Of a stretch of 64,000 nucleotides of DNA, positions 52,121 to 59,312 are shown piece by piece; the stretch's first letter is position 1; the number at the start of each line of letters is the position of its first letter. Made by a program: the position numbers and the translations under genes. The stretch lies in the NCBI GenBank assembly GCA_004211595.1, contig SEDO01000005.1:1-64000 (forward strand). The letters run 5' to 3'. Below the pieces are notes generated by a model. The model worked only from the letters and a program-made list of their open reading frames with translations, made no database searches and was not told the origin of the DNA. Source of the DNA: Pedobacter sp. Its GTDB lineage: Bacteria; Bacteroidota; Bacteroidia; Sphingobacteriales; Sphingobacteriaceae.

Positions 52121-53131
52121 TTAGTGGGGCTCATCAGACAGAAGTTGATTCCTTAAATTTGGATAATCAGTTACAATTCCATCCACGCCTAAGGACCTGA
52201 AATAATGAACCTTATCAATTGCGTTTACGGTCCAGGGCACCACTTTCATACCCATTTCATGGCACTTATCAACCAATGATTTCCCAATCAATACAAAATA
52301 AGGACTATAAATATCAGGTATGAAACCCAAGCGATCGATATAATCTTGAACTTCCTCTTTACCATCCACCATTAAAGCAGTTCGTACCATAGGATAACGC
52401 TGTTTAATAGTTTGTAAAACCCGCATATCAAAGGCTTGTAAAATCACCCGCTTCTCTAAAGATTTAGCTTTTACAATACCCATGACTAAATCTACAAATT
52501 CTGCTGGAGCCGGATGAAAGACCTCATCCCCTTGGGGAATCATTCGAAATTCTATACAGAACTCGGGTTTAGCTAAGCCTTTTTGCTTAGCATACAACTC
52601 CGCTTGCTCTAACACTTCGATTAGCAGGGGTGCATGTGCTTTATATTTTTCTTGACCAGGAAAAGCAGAAACTTTTTTTGAACCTACATCATACTGCTTT
52701 ACTTTAGCATATTCCATCGCATATATATTATGCTTGCGTTCATCTTTAAAAGGAATATCAGTACCTGATGGCGTTCGTACACTCGCGCTTTGCATAAAAG
52801 GCTCAGGAGCCAAAAGCACTTGTTTATCTTTTGAAATGACCACATCCATTTCTAATACTTCCACACCTAAATCCAAAGCTCTGAACATGCCTTCTAATGT
52901 ATTTTCGGGCATAATCGCACGAGCCCCAGCTTTTCCAAACCACTGCATTTCTTTAGGCGCGGGGGCTGACTGCATGTTTTTGCGTGAGGTTTGCTTACTT
53001 AGACGGGCTTGCCTTTTTGCTTCTCGAAAATTAGCCTTTGCCACCCGCAGGGTAGTATCTGAACTTATCTGCGCAAAACTTACAATACTGAATAGAGAGA
53101 GCGCTAAGTATATACTTAGGCTTTTAAACAT
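52121..53131 (-). CDS. GDPD-fold protein lacking catalytic histidines (predicted pseudoenzyme)
   Basis: The 336-aa exported protein (signal MFKSLSIYLALSLFSIVSFAQ from ATG 53131; the track start 53176 lies in the upstream gene) has the glycerophosphodiester phosphodiesterase fold: ARAIMPENTLEGMFRALDLGVEVLEMDVVISKDKQ, AKVKQYDVGSKK, LLIEVLEQAELYA and MGMKVVPWTVNAIDKVHYFRSLGVDGIVTDYPNL. The usual HRGARG start is GKAGAR (His to Lys67) and the usual SHDP is APEP (His to Pro109), so both catalytic histidines are gone; the IEIK block is IEFR. The metal-type Glu94/Asp96 remain. Probably a binding or structural protein rather than an esterase. Last gene of the cysS operon. Confidence 0.88.
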   Translation of the reverse strand: MFKSLSIYLALSLFSIVSFAQISSDTTLRVAKANFREAKRQARLSKQTSRKNMQSAPAPKEMQWFGKAGARAIMPENTLEGMFRALDLGVEVLEMDVVISKDKQVLLAPEPFMQSASVRTPSGTDIPFKDERKHNIYAMEYAKVKQYDVGSKKVSAFPGQEKYKAHAPLLIEVLEQAELYAKQKGLAKPEFCIEFRMIPQGDEVFHPAPAEFVDLVMGIVKAKSLEKRVILQAFDMRVLQTIKQRYPMVRTALMVDGKEEVQDYIDRLGFIPDIYSPYFVLIGKSLVDKCHEMGMKVVPWTVNAIDKVHYFRSLGVDGIVTDYPNLRNQLLSDEPH

Positions 53132-53133
53132 AA

Positions 53134-54030
53134 CTAGCGTTCGGCTAAAGTGTACAACTGAACTAATAAATTCCAACTATAATCCGCCTGTTTTTCCCAA
53201 ACATAGAGATAATTGAAACTTTCCCTTAAATCATTTTTATAATCAATGGTAGCTAAACCATAAGAATAAGCTAAATCTCCTCCTAAGGCCTTATCGAAGC
53301 CACTATTTTTCAAAACAATTTTATCAATCATCCGGTTATTAAATGCTTGGATATTCTCCTTCCCAATAATGGGATCAGTTCCTGGAAATAATAATCTCGA
53401 ATTATTATCTATAAAACCGGAAAATGCATTTGCACCATATGTTTTCAAAGTGGCATTCAGGGTTTTCTCTGTAGTCAGAATAATTTCCTTACTGGCTTTT
53501 CGTTCTTTTTCTTTAGCAAATACAGGCGTGTATTTTTCTTTAGGTTCTATTACCACTGGGGCACCTAAATTCAAAGGTTTATTGGTTTCTGTGCTCATAT
53601 CTAAAATTAATTCCCAATTACCATCAGCACCTCTCCAAATGGATAAATAATGTCCATAACCAGTAGTATTCCCACCCACTGTATATATACCGGTGGTGAA
53701 TCCGAAATCTCTACTTTTTGAAATACGCGTATATTGGGGAACCCAGGATATAATTTTAGTATCCGTTTGAGGTTTATTGTAATGGGCTGAAGCTAATACT
53801 GGATTAGGCCTAAAAACTAAGGCATCCTTTGCTGCAAAAGTTGCGTAAGCAGCATTTGTACCATCTTTGCCGGCTTTAGCTGAAAAAGCTAATTCTGCTT
53901 TTTCTAAAGACTTTGCACTTCCATCCGATTTTTGAGCTTTGGTATCAATGGCTATAAAACTCATACTCAAGCTTAGCACAATAGCTAAACTACTTGGCAA
54001 ACCTTTTAACATTCCGTTCACTTTTCTCAT
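53134..54030 (-). CDS. Exported tandem NTF2-like (SnoaL/DUF4440) protein
   Basis: The 298-aa protein with signal peptide (GLPSSLAIVLSLSMSFIAIDTKAQ) has two NTF2-like halves. Half one: EKAELAFSAKAGKDGTNAAYATFAAKDALVFRPNP to YGHYLSIWRGADGNWELILDMS. Half two: LNATLKTYGANAFSGFIDNNSRLLFPGTDPIIGKENIQAFN to ESFNYLYVWEKQADYSWNLLVQLY. The halves repeat the pattern A-hydrophobic-D-x-x-x-L-F-P/R and Y-x-x-x-W-x-x-x-x-x-x-W, indicating an internal duplication. No catalytic residues can be assigned. It lies between the M28 and GDPD-like genes with gaps of 10 and 2 bp. Confidence 0.82.
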   Translation of the reverse strand: MRKVNGMLKGLPSSLAIVLSLSMSFIAIDTKAQKSDGSAKSLEKAELAFSAKAGKDGTNAAYATFAAKDALVFRPNPVLASAHYNKPQTDTKIISWVPQYTRISKSRDFGFTTGIYTVGGNTTGYGHYLSIWRGADGNWELILDMSTETNKPLNLGAPVVIEPKEKYTPVFAKEKERKASKEIILTTEKTLNATLKTYGANAFSGFIDNNSRLLFPGTDPIIGKENIQAFNNRMIDKIVLKNSGFDKALGGDLAYSYGLATIDYKNDLRESFNYLYVWEKQADYSWNLLVQLYTLAER

Positions 54031-54040
54031 AATTAATTAT

Positions 54041-55069
54041 TTATTTTTCATTATAAATAGCTGTCATTACTACTCTTCCAACTGCATTTAAAGCATTTTT
54101 ATCAATATGCGCTAAATTGTCAAATTGGGTATGCCAATTCGAGTAAAATCCCGCATCACTAAAATGTATAATATCAATAGTTGGAATACCAGCCTTATTC
54201 ATCCAATAATGGTCATCCATTATAGCGGACGAATTAACCGGGAGAAAGAATCTATTATAACCTAATTGTTCGGCAATACCCCAAACCTTATCCACTACTT
54301 GTGGAGCGAATTGGCGAGAATACTCTTCCATAGTAAACTGTGCATTTTCACCTCCAACCATATCTAAATTAATAGCATACAGCGGCTTGTATCCTTTAAC
54401 AGGCATATTTTTCGCCCAATACTGTGACCCTAAACAATAACTAGTTTTACCGTTACCATCTCCATTAGGATTGCCATAATCCTCAATATCCCATAAAATA
54501 AAATCGACGCCTACCTCTGGCTGCTTGAGTTGTATCTGGCGAGCCATTTCTAAAATCACAGCCACACCCGACCCACCATCATTAGCTCCATCAAAGGTTT
54601 TTTCATGATTATTATGATCCGGATCCTGATCAGAGAATGGCCTTGTATCCCAATGTGCAGAAATCAATATGCGCTTAGCTTTTTCTGGAGCTATAGCTGC
54701 TATTATATTCTTTAATTGATGGGTTTTACCATCGTAGGTTTTAATCGGAGCTGTTTGCACAAATACAGAGGCCCCATAGGATTTTAATTTCTGTTGTAAA
54801 TAGTTTGCACAAGCAGCGTGAGCTGCTGTTGATGGAATTCTAGGGCCAAAATCAACTTGAGCTTTCACAAAAGCATAGGCCGAATCGGCATTGAATTCAA
54901 CAGCCGGTAGAGCGGGTACTGCATCTGTGTAACTGTGTTCTGATTCAGCTGGGTTTGCACCTGTATTAGCATCCTTAGTATTAGAATTTGGCCGAATACA
55001 AGCAAATAAGCTACTTGCGATGAAGCAAGCTACATAAGCGTATTTAAATGGATTTAATCTATTCTTCAT
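54041..55069 (-). CDS. M28 family lipoprotein, glutaminyl-cyclase-like
   Basis: The 342-aa zinc enzyme has a lipoprotein signal (YAYVACFIASSLFAC, lipobox LFAC). Core: ISAHWDTRPFSDQDPDH, FDGANDGGSGVAVILEMARQI, VDFILWDIEDYG, YAINLDMVGGENAQF and FYSNWHTQFDNLAHI. The WDTRP, DGANDGGSG and IEDYG forms match the glutaminyl-peptide cyclotransferase-like branch of M28, so it may form N-terminal pyroglutamate on exported proteins rather than act as a peptidase (inference). It begins 1 bp after cysS. Confidence 0.9.
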   Translation of the reverse strand: MKNRLNPFKYAYVACFIASSLFACIRPNSNTKDANTGANPAESEHSYTDAVPALPAVEFNADSAYAFVKAQVDFGPRIPSTAAHAACANYLQQKLKSYGASVFVQTAPIKTYDGKTHQLKNIIAAIAPEKAKRILISAHWDTRPFSDQDPDHNNHEKTFDGANDGGSGVAVILEMARQIQLKQPEVGVDFILWDIEDYGNPNGDGNGKTSYCLGSQYWAKNMPVKGYKPLYAINLDMVGGENAQFTMEEYSRQFAPQVVDKVWGIAEQLGYNRFFLPVNSSAIMDDHYWMNKAGIPTIDIIHFSDAGFYSNWHTQFDNLAHIDKNALNAVGRVVMTAIYNEK

Positions 55070-55070
55070 A

Positions 55071-56528
55071 TTATATTTTGGTCCATGTGGTACCTTCTTT
55101 ACTATCTTTTAATTGAATCCCAATTTCGGTTAAGCCAATTCTAATTTTATCGGAAGTCACATAATCCTTATTCTCCTTAGCGGCTTGCCGAATATTGATT
55201 AATAAATCCATTACCTCCTGAAAATCTCCCGATTGACTCATTTCGTCTTGTAATCCTAAAATATCATATACAAATACTGGCAAGAAAGTTCTTAATTCAA
55301 GCAAATCTTGTTCCGATATTTGAGCTTTCTTATCATATATAGAATTTATCCATCGAACTGCTTCAAATAATTCAGCAATAGCTACTGGCGAATTAAAATC
55401 ATCGTTCATGGCTTGCTCAAATCTCAGCTTTAAACCTTGCACATCAAAATCACTCGTTTCCCCCGCATGTAATTTAGGTAATAAATTCATGGCCGACATC
55501 AATCGACGGAAGCCTTTTTCGGATGCATCTAAGGCTTCATTAGAAAAATCTAAAGTACTTCTATAATGGGCTTGGAGCATAAAGAACTTCACCGTCATCG
55601 GGCTGTAACCCTTATTTAATAAAGGATGATCCCCTGTAAATAACTCTCCAGGTAAAAAGCCATTCCCCGCTGATTTTGACATACGGGTACCATTCACCGT
55701 CAACATATTAGTATGCATCCAATATTTCGCTGGTTGAACATGATTACAAGCCTCTGATTGGGCAATTTCATTCGTATGATGAGTAGCCGCTAAATCCATT
55801 CCACCCCCATGGATATCAAAAGTTTGACCTAGATATTTAGAACTCATGGCCGAACATTCTATATGCCAACCCGGAAATCCCCAACCCCACGGAGAGGGCC
55901 ACTGCATCAATGTTTCAGGCTTAGCTTTAATCCAAAGAGCAAAATCCAAACGTCCTCTTTTATCATCCTGCCCTGAAAGTTCACGCGTATTGGCTAACAT
56001 TTCTTCTAAATTCCGATTTGTCAGCAAGGTATAATTATGGTCTTTATTATATTTCTCCACATCAAAGTAAACGGTTCCATCAACTTCATACGCAAAGCCA
56101 TTAGCCAAAATTTCTTTAACCATTTCTATCTGCTCAGCAATATGACCCGTAGCGGTAGGCTCGATACTTGGAGGCAAGGTATTAAACATGCGCATCACAT
56201 CCCGAAAACCTAAGGTATATTTTTGTACAATTTCCATTGGTTCCAACTGCTCTAACTTTGCACGTTTTGCAAATTTATCATCTCCCTCATCCCTATCGCC
56301 CTCTAAGTGCCCGGCATCCGTTATATTTCGAACATAGCGAACTTTATAGCCCGCATACATTAAATACCTATAAATTAAATCAAAAGATATAAACGTTCTA
56401 CAATTCCCTAAATGGACATCCGAATAAACTGTTGGACCACATACATATAAGCCCACATGAGGAGCATGGAGCGGTTCAAATATTTCTTTTTTTCTACTTA
56501 AGGTATTGTATAGTTGTATATTTTGCAT
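55071..56528 (-). CDS. cysS: Cysteinyl-tRNA synthetase
   Basis: The 485-aa class I synthetase: YVCGPTVYSDVHLGNCRTFISFD (zinc Cys and HIGH-like HLGN), RNITDAGHLEGDRDEGDDKF, GWGFPGWHIECSAMSSKYLGQTFDIHGGGMDL (the remaining zinc ligands) and TRMSKSAGNGFLPGELF (KMSKS). The C-terminal helical domain is present. The track start (56537) is the TTG of the promoter box; ATG 56528 gives MQNIQLYNTLSRKKEIFEP, the family start. It is the first gene of the cysS-M28-NTF2-GDPD operon. Confidence 0.97.
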   Translation of the reverse strand: MQNIQLYNTLSRKKEIFEPLHAPHVGLYVCGPTVYSDVHLGNCRTFISFDLIYRYLMYAGYKVRYVRNITDAGHLEGDRDEGDDKFAKRAKLEQLEPMEIVQKYTLGFRDVMRMFNTLPPSIEPTATGHIAEQIEMVKEILANGFAYEVDGTVYFDVEKYNKDHNYTLLTNRNLEEMLANTRELSGQDDKRGRLDFALWIKAKPETLMQWPSPWGWGFPGWHIECSAMSSKYLGQTFDIHGGGMDLAATHHTNEIAQSEACNHVQPAKYWMHTNMLTVNGTRMSKSAGNGFLPGELFTGDHPLLNKGYSPMTVKFFMLQAHYRSTLDFSNEALDASEKGFRRLMSAMNLLPKLHAGETSDFDVQGLKLRFEQAMNDDFNSPVAIAELFEAVRWINSIYDKKAQISEQDLLELRTFLPVFVYDILGLQDEMSQSGDFQEVMDLLINIRQAAKENKDYVTSDKIRIGLTEIGIQLKDSKEGTTWTKI

Positions 56529-56534
56529 AATGCA

Positions 56535-56566
56535 CAAAGTTAATACTATTATTTAATCCTCCCCAA
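56535..56566 (-). promoter_or_regulatory. Promoter directly before cysS
   Basis: On the minus strand TTG (56564-56566), 21 bases, TAACTTTG (56535-56542), then TGCATT and the ATG at 56528. The six-base gap predicts a leader of only one to three nucleotides. Confidence 0.65.
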
Positions 56567-56583
56567 CCGCCAAATCGCTGATT

Positions 56584-57705
56584 TTACTTTAGGTCGGATT
56601 TCCAAGAAAAGTCGGCTCTTACAGGGAAATGATCCGACAACTTTTCCTTTATAATAAGATAATTCTGAACCTCAAGATCGGTCGTACTTGCAATATAATC
56701 AATTTGAAAATTTGGAAATTTACCATTGTAGGTTCGTCCTAAACCCCAACCTTTTTTTTCAAAGGCATTATTCAAGGAGTCGGTTAATTGCTGTACGGCA
56801 TAGGAAGCTGGGGTATCATTAAAGTCGCCTGCAATGATGTAGGGAATATTACTCTCCCTCATATGTGCCTTCATCACCGCTACTTGTTTACTTCTCTTTT
56901 CAAAAGCAATTTTTAGCATCCTTAAAATCCGTTTAGCAGGGTCTATTTGAGCTTGGTCCATATCCACACTCACTTGGTCGATATAGTCATAATCCTCCCG
57001 GTTAAATGAAATGGATTGCAAATGCACATTATACACCCGTAAAATTTTATCATCCACTTTTAAATCAGCATATATGCTGGAATTCCCTCTGGATTTATAA
57101 AACTCTATTATCCCAGTATTTATAATTGGAAATTTAGAAAAGATAGCTAAGCCTGATAAATGTCGTCCTGAACTCATGGTGGGTTCAAAATAAACATAGG
57201 GTGTATTCAAAACAGCTTTCAAAGAATCTAAGGTATCATAGGTGCCTTCGTTTCTAGTGTAATACTCTTGAAAGCATACTATATCAGGCTGATTCGTTTG
57301 AAGCAATGAAAAGAATTGTTTTAAAGTTTCCTCTGAAATTTTTTCCCCATATGCACTAAATCCGTGAACATTATAGGTCATAACCCGTAAATGTGCTGGA
57401 TCAGACTTTTGGGCTTCTCCCTGCTCCCCCCAAAATCCAAAACTATCTTGCATAGGTACATACCCATATCCTAAAATTATTAAAAGGGGAAGGATAAAGA
57501 ACCACTTTTTGCGAGAAATCCAATAAATGAAAACTACCAGATAGCCAACCAATAGAAAAGGAAAAGCTAAGCCAAAAAAAGCATAATAGGGATTTTCTAA
57601 AGGATCTACCTTACCTGCCCAAATACCGAAAAGTACAGCTAATGCTATACCCACAGTGATGACAGTCATGAACCCATCAAAAAATGTAAACTTTCTTTTT
57701 CTCAA
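56584..57705 (-). CDS. Endonuclease/exonuclease/phosphatase-family membrane protein
   Basis: The 373-aa protein has three N-terminal transmembrane helices (about 8-28, 37-60, 68-85) and a C-terminal EEP domain with LRVMTYNVHGFS, PDIVCFQEYYTRNE, YVYFEPTMSSGRHLSGLAIFSKFPI, LRVYNVHLQSISF, YIIAGDFNDTPASYAV and the final SDHFPVRADF. All metal and acid-base residues of the fold are visible. Bacteroidota members of this type are uncharacterised; the substrate could be a phosphodiester or phospholipid. It overlaps the rhomboid gene by 4 bp and ends the mutL operon. Confidence 0.9.
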   Translation of the reverse strand: MRKRKFTFFDGFMTVITVGIALAVLFGIWAGKVDPLENPYYAFFGLAFPFLLVGYLVVFIYWISRKKWFFILPLLIILGYGYVPMQDSFGFWGEQGEAQKSDPAHLRVMTYNVHGFSAYGEKISEETLKQFFSLLQTNQPDIVCFQEYYTRNEGTYDTLDSLKAVLNTPYVYFEPTMSSGRHLSGLAIFSKFPIINTGIIEFYKSRGNSSIYADLKVDDKILRVYNVHLQSISFNREDYDYIDQVSVDMDQAQIDPAKRILRMLKIAFEKRSKQVAVMKAHMRESNIPYIIAGDFNDTPASYAVQQLTDSLNNAFEKKGWGLGRTYNGKFPNFQIDYIASTTDLEVQNYLIIKEKLSDHFPVRADFSWKSDLK

Positions 57706-58592
57706 TTTTTACTTGCTTTAAACAAGGTTTCCTTTTCAGCCCTTGTCAATTTCTCATATCCTGATTTTGATATCTTATCTAGAATCGCATCAATTTCAGC
57801 TTGGTCTACCGCATTTAAACCTGTTCCGGCTTTACCCGAACCTTCCTTTTTAGTTGGATTACTAGCTTTGGAAGCAGTCGCCTTTACCACCTTTATTTTG
57901 GGTTTAGCACTTCGCTTAAAAAATTTCCCATTTAACTTATAGAGGTTCGCTTTTACCCATAAAAAAGCAAAAAGTCCGCCACTTAAATGAGCAATAGTTG
58001 CCCCTGCTTTTCCATTTTCCACACCCAATAAATCGAATGCTATATAAGCTATAACTAAATATAATAATTTTACCCGACCAAATAAAAATAGCTGAATCTG
58101 ATAATGTGGTACTAAAGTAACCGTTGCTACTAAAATGCCTAATACGGCCGCTGCAGGGCCGGCTAAATATGCCTGTTGTACGGCTAAAGCTGGTAAAAAC
58201 TGATGCGCAACTAAAAAGCCTATGCCCCCTAAAATCCCTGAGCCTAAATAAATCCAGTAAAAATCCTTGGTTTTAAAAAAACTTAAAAAGATTTGTCCAA
58301 ACCAGAACAACCAGAGCATATTAAACAGTAATGTAAATACATCAATGCCAAAAAATAGATGCGTCAGCAAGGTATAAGCTAACCAAAATTGATCTCCCCA
58401 TTGGGCAGGTAGCAGTAAATAAGATTGAATAATAGGCTTTAAACCTTGTGGACTGCCGCCTAAAAACACAAATAAACTCAGGATGGAACTTAAAAGAAAC
58501 AAGCCTACATGCAATACAATAAAATATCGAGTGACATCCTTTGTTTGCAAAAACATAGCTTTTAAGCCCTCCCCAAAACGGTAATTATTCAT
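57702..58592 (-). CDS. Rhomboid-fold protein lacking the catalytic serine (predicted pseudoprotease)
   Basis: The 296-aa six-helix rhomboid has a basic, disordered C-terminal extension (RSAKPKIKVVKATASKASNPTKKEGSGK) ending in a DUF6576-like helical motif (QAEIDAILDKISKSGYEKLTRAEKETLFKASKN). The TM4 motif GxSxG is GPAAA (about 145-149), so the nucleophilic Ser is Ala147; the TM6 His is kept (TIAHLSGG, His202). Its neighbour at 58585 is an intact rhomboid overlapping by 8 bp. It may bind membrane substrates or partner with the active paralogue, as iRhoms do (analogy only). Confidence 0.87.
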   Translation of the reverse strand: MNNYRFGEGLKAMFLQTKDVTRYFIVLHVGLFLLSSILSLFVFLGGSPQGLKPIIQSYLLLPAQWGDQFWLAYTLLTHLFFGIDVFTLLFNMLWLFWFGQIFLSFFKTKDFYWIYLGSGILGGIGFLVAHQFLPALAVQQAYLAGPAAAVLGILVATVTLVPHYQIQLFLFGRVKLLYLVIAYIAFDLLGVENGKAGATIAHLSGGLFAFLWVKANLYKLNGKFFKRSAKPKIKVVKATASKASNPTKKEGSGKAGTGLNAVDQAEIDAILDKISKSGYEKLTRAEKETLFKASKN

Positions 58593-59271
58593 AATAATCG
58601 TAATATGTATTATTGTTTCTCCAGCGTTTTACTAAAAAGTATCCAATCAATGCGCCCCCTAGATGCGCAAAATGCGCCACTGAGTCGCCCTGAATTTTTC
58701 CCAATCCCAAAAACAATTCTATAACGATATAAACGGGAATAATATATTTCGCCTTAACAGGAACTGGGATAAACATGATATACATCTCCACATTCGGGTA
58801 GAGCATGGCAAAGGCGACTAGAATTCCAAAAATAGCACCTGATGCTCCTACCATAGGGGTTCCATAAATACTAAATAATTCGGCTGATCCGGAAGCCTCA
58901 ATTGCTGCCACCGAATTGATGGCAGAACCAGTGATCTGAGCCACTTCATAGGCCTGTACTAACCATTGTAACACCAAAGCACCCAAGCCTGTTAATAGGT
59001 AGAAATTTAAAAATCTTTTGCCTCCCCAATGATATTCTAAGATGGAACCAAATGAAAATAATGCGAACATATTGAAAAATATATGCATTAAACTTCCATG
59101 CATAAACATATAAGAAATAGGCTGCCACATTTTAAAGAACGGAGAATCTATATAATAAACCGCCAAATAAGCAGAAATATCTAATCCTTGATTTCCAAAA
59201 AACCAGGTAACTACAAACATCAACACATTTAAAATCAAAAGATTTTTTACTACGGGACTTATTGGTTGCAT
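58585..59271 (-). CDS. Rhomboid family intramembrane serine protease
   Basis: The 228-aa polytopic protease has TM2 MFMHGSLMHIFFNMFALFSFG (HGxxxHxxxN), TM4 MVGASGAIFGILVAFAML with nucleophile Ser144, and TM6 DSVAHFAHLGGALIGYFLVKRW with His203. The Ser-His dyad and oxyanion His/Asn are present, so it should be active. A loop of about 25 residues (ITGSAINSVAAIEASGSAELFSIY) lies between TM3 and TM4. It follows mutL by 41 bp and overlaps the inactive paralogue. Confidence 0.94.
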   Translation of the reverse strand: MQPISPVVKNLLILNVLMFVVTWFFGNQGLDISAYLAVYYIDSPFFKMWQPISYMFMHGSLMHIFFNMFALFSFGSILEYHWGGKRFLNFYLLTGLGALVLQWLVQAYEVAQITGSAINSVAAIEASGSAELFSIYGTPMVGASGAIFGILVAFAMLYPNVEMYIMFIPVPVKAKYIIPVYIVIELFLGLGKIQGDSVAHFAHLGGALIGYFLVKRWRNNNTYYDYYE

Positions 59272-59312
59272 AGTTGTTTAATTTTTAAAGGCGAGCGCTT
59301 AGCTCTCCATTG

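Noticed and set aside
52084-52135. Terminator between surA and the GDPD-like gene (AGCCCC...GGGGCT)
   Set aside because: The loop is about 35 nt with no adjacent T-tract, and one arm lies in the GDPD-like coding end; too weak to call.
52734-53216. 160-aa plus-strand ORF
   Set aside because: It is antisense to the GDPD-like and NTF2-like genes, whose frames show clear domains and signal peptides.
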